Shown here in pieces: positions 33,009 through 41,635 of a DNA stretch of 64,000 bases. The notes beneath the pieces were generated by a model. The model was not told where the DNA came from, ran no database searches, and was given only the letters and a program-made list of their open reading frames with translations. This DNA is from Phascolarctobacterium sp. (GTDB lineage: Bacteria; Bacillota; Negativicutes; Acidaminococcales; Acidaminococcaceae): the NCBI GenBank assembly GCA_017467905.1, contig JAFUKD010000006.1:1-64000 (forward strand), given 5' to 3'. A program made the position numbers and the translations under genes. Every line of letters begins with the position of its first letter. Position 1 is the first letter of the stretch.

Positions 33009-33858
33009 TCCCAAACATCCCACCTTTAAAATAAGCGAAGCTTAAATTCAAAAGCACAATAAATAAAAACAACACCAACGCTGTAGCAATCAAGGCATCA
33101 TAATGTAAATCCGTAGCGTAACCCATTTCAATGACTATGTTTGTTGTCATGGTACGCACGCCTTCCAATAAACCTTGGGGCATACGCGCCTGATTACCTG
33201 CCACCATTATTACTGCCATAGTTTCGCCCACTGCTCTGCCTAAGCCTAAGATTATCGCCGCCACAAGTCCACTTTTGGCAGCTGGAACAATGGTAAAAAA
33301 TACACTCCTTACATGGTCAGCACCTAAAGCCAAGGCTCCCTCATAATAACTTTCCGGTACTGCTCTTAACGCCGCTTCTGCAACTGTAACAATCGTAGGC
33401 AAAATCATAATTCCTAAAAGCAGGGCTGCCGTTAGCAAGCTGTTTCCCGTACCGCCAAAGTTATCGCGCACCAAGGGAACAAGCACTACTAAGCCAAAGA
33501 AGCCGTAAATGACGGAAGGTATACCTGCCATAAGCTCTACTATCGGTTTGAAAAAACGGTAAAGCTTACGTGGACAAAAGCGTGCCATAAAAATTGCTGT
33601 TAAAATTCCGATGGGTACGCCAAATATTAACGCGCCCATCGTCACGTACATACTTCCCAAAATCATAGGCAGAATACCGTAAAGTTCGCTGCTTGGTCTC
33701 CACTGTGTACCCAATAAAAATTTCATTACACCAATCTTTTCCAAGGCAGGCATACCACCAACAAATAAAAAACTGCAAATCATCACTATAGCTACTACTG
33801 ACACAAGCGCTATACAGAAAAAACCGTTTTTAAAAAATTTATCTTTTTGCAAGTTCAT
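33001..33858 (-). CDS. pstC: Phosphate ABC transporter permease PstC
   Basis: 285 residues, about six membrane segments, EAA-type loop YYEGALALGADHVRSVFFTIVP. Pairs with PstA to form the phosphate channel. Nine bp after pstS and overlapping pstA, so one operon. Confidence 0.95.
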   Translation of the reverse strand: MNLQKDKFFKNGFFCIALVSVVAIVMICSFLFVGGMPALEKIGVMKFLLGTQWRPSSELYGILPMILGSMYVTMGALIFGVPIGILTAIFMARFCPRKLYRFFKPIVELMAGIPSVIYGFFGLVVLVPLVRDNFGGTGNSLLTAALLLGIMILPTIVTVAEAALRAVPESYYEGALALGADHVRSVFFTIVPAAKSGLVAAIILGLGRAVGETMAVIMVAGNQARMPQGLLEGVRTMTTNIVIEMGYATDLHYDALIATALVLFLFIVLLNLSFAYFKGGMFGNG

Positions 33859-33867
33859 AACTATTAA

Positions 33868-34743
33868 TCAAAACTCTTGCCAAGTTTTTACTTTACCAGT
33901 AAAAATATCAGCTACATTTTCCTTGCTAAGATTATCAATTTTATTTTCTTTATTCACGATAACAGCGATACCATCATTGGCAATCTTAAAATTATGCAAG
34001 CCTTTATCTACTTCACTTTGTTTTAAATTGCGAGATGCCATACCGATATCGCACAAGCCTTTTATGGTTGCCTTAATCCCAGTGGTGGAATCGCTTTGTT
34101 GAACTTCAACTTTAACCTTGCCATTAACTTTTTGATATGCTTCCTTAAGCTTTTCCATAATCGGAGTTACTGAGGAAGAACCTGCTACAACAACCTTGCC
34201 TTCCACATCAATGCCCAAATAAGCATCTGCCTTTTCATTACCGATGTAACCATGCTTAGCAACAACAGCTTGCCCTTCCTTGGACATAATGTAGTTGATG
34301 AAATCTTGGGCAGCAAGTTTGGTGCTTCCAGTAGTCACAACATTAAAGGGACGGTAAATTTTATACGCACTACTTTTTACATTGGCAGCACTTGCCTCAA
34401 CACCATCAATCTTTAACGCTTTAACGCTATCATTTAAAGAGCCTAAAGAAATATAACCAATAGCATTTTTATTGCCTTTAACCGTTGTCAACATTACTGC
34501 CGTGCTGTTGGTAATGGCAGCATTTTCCGTAGTAAGGTCAACCTTCTTGCCGTTGGCATCTTTCTTCTCAATCCCAAACAGTTCCACAAAAGCACCACGA
34601 GTACCACTGCCATCTTCACGGGAGATTACAACTATGCCATCATCTTTAGCGGCAGTTGCATTTTTGCCTTCATTCCCACAGCCCATAATGCCTAATGCCA
34701 ACATTGCTATCAAACCTAAGCTTAAAAGTTTTTGTTTTTTCAT
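33868..34743 (-). CDS. pstS: Phosphate-binding lipoprotein PstS, circularly permuted domain order
   Basis: 291 residues. Signal peptide with lipobox MGC (Cys22). The mature protein begins with the part that is normally C-terminal: VVISREDGSGTRGAF, then GYISLGSL and RPFNVVTTG to YIGNEKAD. It ends with the part that is normally N-terminal: VAGSSSVTPIMEKLKEAY, SDSTTGIKA, MASRNL, NDGIAVIVN and FTGKVKTW. Both phosphate-binding segments (GSSS and GSGTR) are present. The order is swapped relative to E. coli or Bacillus PstS. Similar arrangements may exist in other Firmicutes; I cannot check. Confidence 0.88.
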   Translation of the reverse strand: MKKQKLLSLGLIAMLALGIMGCGNEGKNATAAKDDGIVVISREDGSGTRGAFVELFGIEKKDANGKKVDLTTENAAITNSTAVMLTTVKGNKNAIGYISLGSLNDSVKALKIDGVEASAANVKSSAYKIYRPFNVVTTGSTKLAAQDFINYIMSKEGQAVVAKHGYIGNEKADAYLGIDVEGKVVVAGSSSVTPIMEKLKEAYQKVNGKVKVEVQQSDSTTGIKATIKGLCDIGMASRNLKQSEVDKGLHNFKIANDGIAVIVNKENKIDNLSKENVADIFTGKVKTWQEF

Positions 34744-34810
34744 TTTAATCTTCCTCCTAAAAAACTTTTTTGAGTTTACAAGGCAAGTATAAGCCGCCGA
34801 AGTAAAACCC

Positions 34811-34849
34811 TTATTAGAGAAAGGTATGCGTCATGTAAAAAATTGTTAA
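34811..34849 (-). promoter_or_regulatory. Pho-box-type promoter of pstS
   Basis: Minus-strand TTAACA, 5 bp, TTACAT (34849-34833; 11-bp period), then 16 bp to TAATAA (34816-34811). This matches the direct-repeat layout of PhoP boxes serving as the -35 region of a weak promoter. Confidence 0.65.
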
Positions 34850-34856
34850 ATAAAAG

Positions 34857-34883
34857 TAAAAGCGGCAGATATTCATCTGCCGC
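34857..34883 (-). terminator. Terminator of phoB-phoR
   Basis: GCGGCAGAT, ATTC, ATCTGCCGC with minus-strand TTTTACTTTTATTT tail, directly after the phoR stop. It separates phoBR from pst. Confidence 0.88.
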
Positions 34884-34889
34884 CAAACC

Positions 34890-36188
34890 TTAATCTTCAA
34901 TTTTAGGTAACTTGATAACTATGACTGTGCCACTGCCTAAAGCACTTCGAACACTGATGCTTCCGCGATGAATCATTACTCCATGCTTAACAATGGATAA
35001 ACCTAAACCAGTTCCTTCACAATGCCTGCTCTTGTCCACACGGTAGAAGCGTTCAAAGATTCTCTCCTGCTCATCCTGCTCTATACCTATACCTGTATCA
35101 GAAATGCTAATCACCCATTTTTTAGGTGTTTCTTCTAAGGAAACGATAACACTTCCACCTTCGCAATTGTATTTAATGGCATTGTCTATAAGATTACTAA
35201 AGACTTCTTCCAGCATTGCTTTGCTACCGATTACAGGCATAGAATTCACACTGCTTTCAAACTTTAAGGTAATGTTATTTTGGTCAGCCTTATTTTGCAA
35301 ACGTAGCATAACATTTGCGATAACTTCTCGCAAATTAAAATGCTCCGTATAATTCTTCTGCTGTTCATCCAATTTAGATAATCTAATGATGTCATCAATC
35401 AGCTGTAAAAGATTTTTAGCTTCATCATAAATTTTTTGCAGGAAGCGTTTCTGATCCTCCGGTTTTACTAAACCGTTCAGCATAATTTCGGAATATCCAA
35501 GCACGGACTGTAAGGGAGTCTTTAATTCGTGGGATACATTTGCAGAAAATTCTCTGCGCATTTGCTGCTGGTTCGCCAACCTACGAAGAATTGGTCTTAG
35601 CTCCGGATAAGCCTTTGCTTTCTGAGGATGCTCTAAATCGAAAGTTTCTAAAGGCGCAAGCACATTTGCTGTAATTTTACGCGCTACAATGAATGCTACC
35701 GCCAAAAGTAATAGCGAGGCTAACATGCAGTATTGCAGCACATTGCCAAACTGAGCGTATATTGCGTCATTAGTTCGTGCGAAACGAATGATATCACCAT
35801 TGGTTAAACGGGTTGCGTAATAAATTACTTCTTTGTTTAAAGTAGAGGAGTACCTTGTGGCAAATCCTATATTTTTCTCCAAAGCTTGTTGCACTTCTTC
35901 CCGCTCCAAATGGTTTTCCATCTGCTGAGCATTAGCATAATTATCAAATAAAACCCTTCCATCAGCGGAAAGCACTGTAAGCCTGTCCTCTATTTTTGCA
36001 TGGAAAAGATTTTCATAATCCAACTTACCTTGTTCATCTAAAGCTAAGAGTATTTGCGCCTGGTTTCTTAAGCTTTGAACATTCACCTCAGTAACCTGGC
36101 GATAGCTTATCCATAAGAATAATGCTGTAGCAAAAAAGAGCACTGTAAATGTCAGCAAAAATAAACTGTAAAATATTTTCTTTCTCAT
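34890..36188 (-). CDS. phoR: Phosphate-regulon sensor histidine kinase
   Basis: 432 residues: membrane segment at about 6-28, an extracytoplasmic PAS-like region, a second membrane segment (about 150-168, LQYCMLASLLLLAVAFIVA), the H-box SANVSHELKTPLQS, N-box SNLIDNAIKYN and G-boxes SDTGIGI and GTGLGLSIVKH. Overlaps phoB by one base. The role is inferred from the pst operon beside it and the shared Pho boxes. Confidence 0.92.
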   Translation of the reverse strand: MRKKIFYSLFLLTFTVLFFATALFLWISYRQVTEVNVQSLRNQAQILLALDEQGKLDYENLFHAKIEDRLTVLSADGRVLFDNYANAQQMENHLEREEVQQALEKNIGFATRYSSTLNKEVIYYATRLTNGDIIRFARTNDAIYAQFGNVLQYCMLASLLLLAVAFIVARKITANVLAPLETFDLEHPQKAKAYPELRPILRRLANQQQMRREFSANVSHELKTPLQSVLGYSEIMLNGLVKPEDQKRFLQKIYDEAKNLLQLIDDIIRLSKLDEQQKNYTEHFNLREVIANVMLRLQNKADQNNITLKFESSVNSMPVIGSKAMLEEVFSNLIDNAIKYNCEGGSVIVSLEETPKKWVISISDTGIGIEQDEQERIFERFYRVDKSRHCEGTGLGLSIVKHGVMIHRGSISVRSALGSGTVIVIKLPKIED

Positions 36189-36862
36189 TATTTACCTGCC
36201 AAGCGATAGCCAACGCCACGAATTGTTTCAATATATTCTCCTGCAACACCAAGCTTTTGTCGCAAGGTACGGATATGCACGTCTACCGTGCGAGTTTCCC
36301 CACTAAACTCATAGCCCCAAATTTCCAAAAGCAATTTATCACGCGAAAACACAATGCCTGGATTATAGAGAAACTTTTTCAACAGTTCATACTCTTTTAA
36401 GGTCAACACGATATTTTCCCCAGCAACAACGACTGTATGACTGGCAGTATTTACACTTAACTCACCATAAGTAAGAAGCTGTTCTTGAGGCTTATCATTA
36501 TTGCAACGGCGCAACACCGCCCGGACACGGGAAACCATCTCTAACATTCCAAAGGGTTTAGCAATATAATCATCTGCACCTGCATCTAATCCTTTTACCT
36601 TGTCAAACTCCATTCCCTTCGCAGTAGCCATAATAACAGGTATATTGGCATAGCGCGCATCACTACGCAGTCTTCGTAAAATGCTTAAACCATCTTCATC
36701 CGGCAACATAATGTCCAGTAAAATAAGCTGTGGCACATTATTTTCCAGTTCAGAAAAAAGCTCTTTGCCTGAACTGCACCCCTTAGCTTCAAAACCAACA
36801 GACTGCAAAGTATAAACCTCCAGCTCGCAAATATTCTGTTCATCTTCAACACAAATAATCAT
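36188..36862 (-). CDS. phoB: Phosphate-regulon response regulator (PhoB/PhoP type)
   Basis: 224 residues. Receiver domain with phospho-acceptor Asp50 in LILLDIMLPDEDG and Lys in AKPFGMLEMVSR. C-terminal winged helix with LTLKEYELLKKFLYNPG, RTVDVHIRTLRQKLG and IRGVGYRLAGK. Probably activates pstSCAB and its own gene through TTAACA-N5-TTWACA repeats. Confidence 0.94.
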   Translation of the reverse strand: MIICVEDEQNICELEVYTLQSVGFEAKGCSSGKELFSELENNVPQLILLDIMLPDEDGLSILRRLRSDARYANIPVIMATAKGMEFDKVKGLDAGADDYIAKPFGMLEMVSRVRAVLRRCNNDKPQEQLLTYGELSVNTASHTVVVAGENIVLTLKEYELLKKFLYNPGIVFSRDKLLLEIWGYEFSGETRTVDVHIRTLRQKLGVAGEYIETIRGVGYRLAGK

Positions 36863-36929
36863 TTGCCAAATTCCTCACAAAACTTTTACTAATCTATTTC
36901 ATATCATAAACCAAGTACTACGGATAGAA

Positions 36930-36946
36930 TGTAAAATCTGTGTTAA
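36930..36946 (-). promoter_or_regulatory. Pho-box-like repeat upstream of phoB
   Basis: Minus-strand TTAACA, 5 bp, TTTACA (36946-36930), with the same 11-bp period as upstream of pstS; suggests autoregulation. Confidence 0.6.
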
Positions 36947-36959
36947 AACTACAGTAAAT

Positions 36960-36987
36960 ACACCCGCCACACAAAAATGACGGGTGT
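36960..36987 (-). terminator. Terminator after purA
   Basis: ACACCCG...CGGGTGT stem on the minus strand, 34 bp after the purA stop. The T run is weak, so efficiency is uncertain. Confidence 0.6.
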
Positions 36988-37021
36988 TGTCTCTCACAAT
37001 TTTTACTTGAAAGTTATAACA

Positions 37022-38305
37022 CTATAACAACTCTTTAAGCACGATGGTCTGCTCACGATTGGGTCCTACGGAAACTATACCAAGTCCAACGCCTGCAACC
37101 TCACTTAAACGTTCCAAATATTTTTTAGCGTTTGCTGGTAAATCTTCATATTTACGAATGCTGCTGATATCCGTAAGCCAACCCTCGAATTCTTCATAGA
37201 TAGGCTCCACTTGCGCCAAAACGTTTAGGCTGGCAGGAATGCGTTTTAATACTTCATCTTGATATTTGTAGCCAACACACATCTTAATTTTAGGCAAGCC
37301 GTCTAAAATATCAAGACGAGTAATCGCCAAATAATCTAAGCTGTTTAAGCGAGCGCTATAACGAAGCATAAACGCATCTAACCAACCGCAACGACGCGGA
37401 CGACCAGTAACTGTTCCGTATTCACGTCCTGTTTCGCGCAAATAGTTACCATCTGCATCAAAAAGTTCTGTTACAAAGGGGCCTTCGCCTACACGAGTAG
37501 TATAAGCTTTTACTACACCAACAACGTGGTCAATATTTTTCGGACCGATACCACTCCCCGTACAAGCATTGCCACCTGTAGGATTAGAGCTTGTAACGTA
37601 GGGATAAGTGCCATGGTCTATATCTAAAAATGTAGCTTGCGCTCCTTCAAACAAAACTTTTTTACCAACAGCAAAAGCTTCGTCCAAAATCACACCTGTA
37701 TCAGTAACATAAGGGCGCAATTGTTCTGCGTAGCCTAAGTATTCCTCTAAAACCTCTTGGTAAACAAAAGGTTTGGCCCCATAAATCTTGGTGATGATTT
37801 CATTTTTCGCCTGCAAATTAATCTTCAACTTTTCGGCAAAGGTTTCTGCTTCCAGCAAATCGCAGATACGAATACCAACCCTTGCCACCTTATCCATATA
37901 ACAAGGACCTATGCCACTTTTGGTAGTTCCTATTTTATGACTGCCTAAAGCATTTTCTTGTAGTTCGTCCAATCTTTGATGATAAGGCAGTACAACATGG
38001 GCACGGTCTGAAATAACTAAATTTTTACAAGCAATACCTTTAGCCTGCATACCTGCAATTTCTTCCAGAACAACCTTGGGATTTACAACTACGCCATTAC
38101 CTAAAACATTTATTTTGTCAGGGAACAACACCCCTGACGGAAGCAAACGCAGTTTATAAGCAATGTCATTTACCACAACAGTATGACCAGCGTTGGAGCC
38201 ACCGGAATAACGTACAACCACATCAGCTTCTTGCGCCAAGTAATCTACAATTTTGCCCTTACCTTCGTCTCCCCATTGAGCGCCTAATACTATTACAGAT
38301 GCCAT
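37022..38305 (-). CDS. purA: Adenylosuccinate synthetase
   Basis: Converts IMP and aspartate to adenylosuccinate using GTP. 427 residues: start VIVLGAQWGDEGKGKIVDYL, catalytic GGSNAGHTV, FEGAQATFLDIDHGTYPYVT and the RPRRCGWLD segment. Follows purB by 15 bp in a two-gene AMP operon. Confidence 0.98.
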   Translation of the reverse strand: MASVIVLGAQWGDEGKGKIVDYLAQEADVVVRYSGGSNAGHTVVVNDIAYKLRLLPSGVLFPDKINVLGNGVVVNPKVVLEEIAGMQAKGIACKNLVISDRAHVVLPYHQRLDELQENALGSHKIGTTKSGIGPCYMDKVARVGIRICDLLEAETFAEKLKINLQAKNEIITKIYGAKPFVYQEVLEEYLGYAEQLRPYVTDTGVILDEAFAVGKKVLFEGAQATFLDIDHGTYPYVTSSNPTGGNACTGSGIGPKNIDHVVGVVKAYTTRVGEGPFVTELFDADGNYLRETGREYGTVTGRPRRCGWLDAFMLRYSARLNSLDYLAITRLDILDGLPKIKMCVGYKYQDEVLKRIPASLNVLAQVEPIYEEFEGWLTDISSIRKYEDLPANAKKYLERLSEVAGVGLGIVSVGPNREQTIVLKELL

Positions 38306-38320
38306 AATATCATCTCCCTC

Positions 38321-39613
38321 TTACAAGCCAAACCTAGACATAATCAAATCAATATGACGGAGCATAGGCTTCGGGTCAAAACACTCTTCAATTTCATCAG
38401 TAGCAAGATATTCTTTGATGTCAGGATCATTTGCTACATTAGTTTTAAAATCGGCACCTTCTAGCCAACGCGCCATAGCATTGCGTTGCACCCACTTGTA
38501 GGCATCTTCACGAAGCACGCCTTTGCTAACTAAAGCAATCAACAGATTTTGACTATAGATGAGTCCACCGGTTTTATTGAGATTTGCCAGCATAGCTTCC
38601 GGATAAACAAGAAGCTTGTCGATGATATTAGTAAATTTACGAAGCATATGGTCAAGAGCAATGCAGGCATCCGGTAAAATTACACGTTCCACAGAAGAAT
38701 GAGAAATATCTCTTTCGTGCCACAGGGCAACGTCTTCTAAAGCAGCCATTGCATAGCCACGCAAAAGGCGTGCCATACCAGAAACCTTTTCACAGGTAAT
38801 AGGGTTGCGTTTGTGAGGCATTGCAGAGGAACCTTTTTGCCCCGGCGCAAAATATTCTTCGGCTTCACGGATATCAGTACGTTGCAAATTGCGAATTTCC
38901 GTAGCCATTTTGTCTAAGGAAGAACCAATAATCGCTAAGGTTGTCAAAAAATCTGCGTGTCTATCTCTTTGAATTACTTGAGTTGCCAACTTCACTGGTT
39001 GCAAGCCAAGATGTTCACATACATATTCTTCTACGAACGGGTCAACATTGGAATAGGTACCAACTGCTCCGGAAAGCTTACCAACGCGCACAAATTCTCT
39101 AGCTTGTTTTAAACGTTCAATATTCCGTTCTGTTTCGTCCATCCACAAAGCAAACTTCAAGCCAAAGGTCATAGGCTCCGCATGTATGCCGTGCGTACGA
39201 CCAATCATAATCGTATATTTGTGTTCTGCAGCACGGCGTTTTAAAACAGCGTGAAATTTTTCCAGGTGTTGCAAAAGCAAATCTGCTGCCTGCACCATCA
39301 TATAGCACAAAGCAGTGTCTTTAACGTCACTGGAAGTTAGCCCTTTATGAATGTATTTAGAAGAATCACCTACATATTCAGCAACATTGGTTAAAAACGC
39401 AATGATGTCATGGTTGGTAACTGCTTCAATTTCTTTTATGCGTTCAACACGAAAATCAGCCTTAGTTTGGATTTCCTGCAACGCATCATCGGGAACAATG
39501 CCTAATTTGTTCATAGCCTCGCACGCTAAAATTTCTACCTTTAACATCGTACGAAACTCATTCTCTAAAGACCAGATGTTCCCCATTTCAGGATGAGTAT
39601 ACCGTTCAATCAT
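38321..39613 (-). CDS. purB: Adenylosuccinate lyase
   Basis: Acts twice in purine synthesis (SAICAR cleavage, adenylosuccinate cleavage). 430 residues from the ATG preceded by GAGGGGGC (an upstream ATG at 39634 contains that ribosome site, so it is not used). Family signature SSAMPHKRNPITCEK is intact, with HGIHAEPMT and TSSDVKDTA. First gene of purB-purA, behind a PurBox-like promoter. Confidence 0.97.
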   Translation of the reverse strand: MIERYTHPEMGNIWSLENEFRTMLKVEILACEAMNKLGIVPDDALQEIQTKADFRVERIKEIEAVTNHDIIAFLTNVAEYVGDSSKYIHKGLTSSDVKDTALCYMMVQAADLLLQHLEKFHAVLKRRAAEHKYTIMIGRTHGIHAEPMTFGLKFALWMDETERNIERLKQAREFVRVGKLSGAVGTYSNVDPFVEEYVCEHLGLQPVKLATQVIQRDRHADFLTTLAIIGSSLDKMATEIRNLQRTDIREAEEYFAPGQKGSSAMPHKRNPITCEKVSGMARLLRGYAMAALEDVALWHERDISHSSVERVILPDACIALDHMLRKFTNIIDKLLVYPEAMLANLNKTGGLIYSQNLLIALVSKGVLREDAYKWVQRNAMARWLEGADFKTNVANDPDIKEYLATDEIEECFDPKPMLRHIDLIMSRFGL

Positions 39614-39650
39614 AATATATGCCCCCTCAAGCATAGTCTAAGAAAATTTA

Positions 39651-39763
39651 TAACGTTCGTATTTTTGAACATTATCAATAAATTTTCCAGACTAATTATA
39701 ATCCCAACTATTTTCAATTGCAATATTTTCGAATATTTTTTGCCACCCATTATTTAACGTTCG
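39651..39763 (-). promoter_or_regulatory. purB promoter with PurBox-like operators
   Basis: Minus-strand TTGCAA (39723-39718), 17 bp, TATAAT (39700-39695). Immediately upstream is CGAACGTTA (39763-39755) with an inverted partner AATATTCG (39737-39730), 26 bp between the CGAA and TTCG cores. A further CGAACGTTA lies downstream at 39659-39651. The purE operon has the same layout. Confidence 0.7.
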
Positions 39764-39831
39764 CAAAATTTTATTATTTGCGGGAACTTTTTTCTTTAGG
39801 CAACCTATTTTTTATTGCCAATAAATAAAAT

Positions 39832-39856
39832 AACCGAAAGCATTGTGCTTTCGGCT
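39832..39856 (-). terminator. Terminator of the DUF932-nuclease operon
   Basis: Minus-strand AGCCGAAAGC, ACAAT, GCTTTCGGTT then ATTTTATTTATT, 21 bp after the stop codon. It marks the right junction region of the housekeeping block. Confidence 0.85.
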
Positions 39857-39877
39857 ATCTTGTAGTCTATTTCTAAT

Positions 39878-40768
39878 TCACGCAGCTTTCAGATTAATTT
39901 CTTTAACCATTTTCCCGTACTCACAATTATCTGCGACTGCACAATAATCTAAGCACTTACGATTCTTCCAACGTTCTTTTACAGTGCATACTGGTGGCAG
40001 ATCCTTTGTTTCCAAGGCTCTTTTCAGACGTTTTGCTTTAGTTTCCATATAAAGCTTAATCCAGTGGTCGGAAATTTTGTTAATGTTGATGATATACAAG
40101 GGACTGGTAATGTTTCGTTCAGCAGCAATACGTAAGCTAAAGTCTCTACAAAACGCTTGTATCTTCATATCCTTGACTTCAAAACCTCTTTGTTCCAATA
40201 GAATACGGTAATAGTTGAGCTGGATTGCCCAGTCTAAAATATGGCGTACACCATCTGTACGCCATTCTTTTTTAGTCTTATGCTGACCCTTTTTCAATCC
40301 TGTTTTGTATACTTCACCAGTAGGAACATCCACTTTGTAATATCCTAATGCTCTCATGAGCTTATAGGAACTAGTGATTTTATAATCACCGAGAGTATTA
40401 TCTCCATAACTAATTATTTGCCCATATAGGTCGAACTTACCGCTGGTTATATCATCAGCCAATCGTTCTTCGCTTAGTATATTCCCATCAGTAAATCCTT
40501 CATTAATGGTATGCACAGCACTACCATGTAAGGCATAGAGTTGTTGCACTGGATCAACTGCATAATCGGTTGTTTTCTTGAGATAGGTTTCCCTCGTACC
40601 ACAAAGAAGTTCAGTGACAGTAGGTTCATCAATCTTTCTATCTAAAGATTTTGCTACAGCTCTAAGGGTGGGAAGAAACATACATCTTTCGCTTCCAACA
40701 CAGTTTTCAAGGCATAAACCTATAGGTATCTTGTTACCACTGGGACAGATAAATTCTGTTGCACCCAT
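39878..40768 (-). CDS. PD-(D/E)XK nuclease with probable Fe-S cysteines (Cas4/RecB-like)
   Basis: 296 residues from the ATG with AAAGGAAG upstream. Nuclease motifs: HGSAVHTI, then FDLYGQI, LGDYKITSS (D-x-K) and a QLNYYRILL helix, the usual H...D...DYK...QxxxY order. Cysteines near the N-terminus (CPSG, CLENC, CMF) and C-terminus (CLDYCAVADNC) resemble the iron-sulfur clamp of Cas4/AddB-type enzymes. Probably the exonuclease partner of an annealing protein such as the ERF at 15300, now 24 kb away. No CRISPR array or cas genes are near. Confidence 0.75.
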   Translation of the reverse strand: MGATEFICPSGNKIPIGLCLENCVGSERCMFLPTLRAVAKSLDRKIDEPTVTELLCGTRETYLKKTTDYAVDPVQQLYALHGSAVHTINEGFTDGNILSEERLADDITSGKFDLYGQIISYGDNTLGDYKITSSYKLMRALGYYKVDVPTGEVYKTGLKKGQHKTKKEWRTDGVRHILDWAIQLNYYRILLEQRGFEVKDMKIQAFCRDFSLRIAAERNITSPLYIININKISDHWIKLYMETKAKRLKRALETKDLPPVCTVKERWKNRKCLDYCAVADNCEYGKMVKEINLKAA

Positions 40769-40784
40769 ACTTAAATACTTCCTT

Positions 40785-41372
40785 TCATTCTTCGCTATAT
40801 TCGTAAAGATTGAAGTAATCATCTTTCTTATCTATAAGCCAGTTCTGCACTCTATCATTTATTTTGTCAACGGAATCATGATTAGAAAATTCCATTGCCG
40901 GAATCTTTTCTCTAAGCACCTCTACAACTTCTTTGAATGTTGAATAGTATTCCATAACATACTCACCATTGATGCAGAAGTCTAAATGATACTGATCTGA
41001 AAAGAATCTTCCCTCGGTATCAGTATTAATGTAAATTTCAAACCCTGGTTCTTCAGAACAATGGACAAAGTTTATTTGATTTTCGAAACGTTCTTGAATA
41101 ATCTTACTGAATACTTCAACATGTGGACTCCAAGCCGTTTCCGTTTGGATGATGAAATAATAAGAAGTATCATCTTTGGCAACGTCGTCAGGCACTTCAA
41201 CAAAGGTATCTCTACCATCTGTAAATTCCACTGCTTCTACTTCGGTATAGCCACATTTAATAACAAAATCACGAATGTATTTGCATTCACCATCCATCAG
41301 CTTTCTTAACAATTCCAATTTATTCAAGTCATTGCCATAGAAGGCAATGCAGTTACTACAATAATTAGCCAT
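40785..41372 (-). CDS. YubB/DUF1281-like ferredoxin-fold protein
   Basis: 195 residues. Opens MANYCSNCIAFYG, the typical start of plasmid-borne YubB-like (DUF1281) proteins of unknown function. Acidic, with AWSPHVEVF and FFSDQYHLDFCINGEYV further on. Seventeen bp upstream of the nuclease gene, in one operon with DUF932. Confidence 0.7.
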   Translation of the reverse strand: MANYCSNCIAFYGNDLNKLELLRKLMDGECKYIRDFVIKCGYTEVEAVEFTDGRDTFVEVPDDVAKDDTSYYFIIQTETAWSPHVEVFSKIIQERFENQINFVHCSEEPGFEIYINTDTEGRFFSDQYHLDFCINGEYVMEYYSTFKEVVEVLREKIPAMEFSNHDSVDKINDRVQNWLIDKKDDYFNLYEYSEE

Positions 41373-41383
41373 AGCCCTTCTCC

Positions 41384-41584
41384 TTATGCAACAAATATAT
41401 TAGTAGTTTCTGCCATTTCAATTACCTTGCCGTAAGAAGCACAGTTTCCATGCTTGGCTTCATTGAAGCTTCTTTCACTCATCTGCATTTCATTCTGCAG
41501 AGCATCTACTGTCATCCGAGCAGTAGTCTCGTCATAAGAATCAACGATAAATACTTTTGTTTCTACAACTTGAAATCTCATCAT
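41384..41584 (-). CDS. Small unknown protein
   Basis: 66 residues from the ATG preceded by GGAGGAATTT. Beta-strand start RFQVVETKVFIVDSYDETTAR followed by a helix. Not recognised. Sits between the DUF932-like and YubB-like genes in the operon. Confidence 0.6.
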   Translation of the reverse strand: MMRFQVVETKVFIVDSYDETTARMTVDALQNEMQMSERSFNEAKHGNCASYGKVIEMAETTNIFVA

Positions 41585-41635
41585 AAATTCCTCCAACAAA
41601 AAACAGGCAACCCAAACGGGTTGCCTATTTACTCT

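Noticed and set aside
39878-40768. CRISPR-Cas locus suggested by a Cas4-like nuclease
   Set aside because: No repeat-spacer array and no other cas gene nearby; DUF932 and YubB-like neighbours indicate a plasmid-type recombination module.
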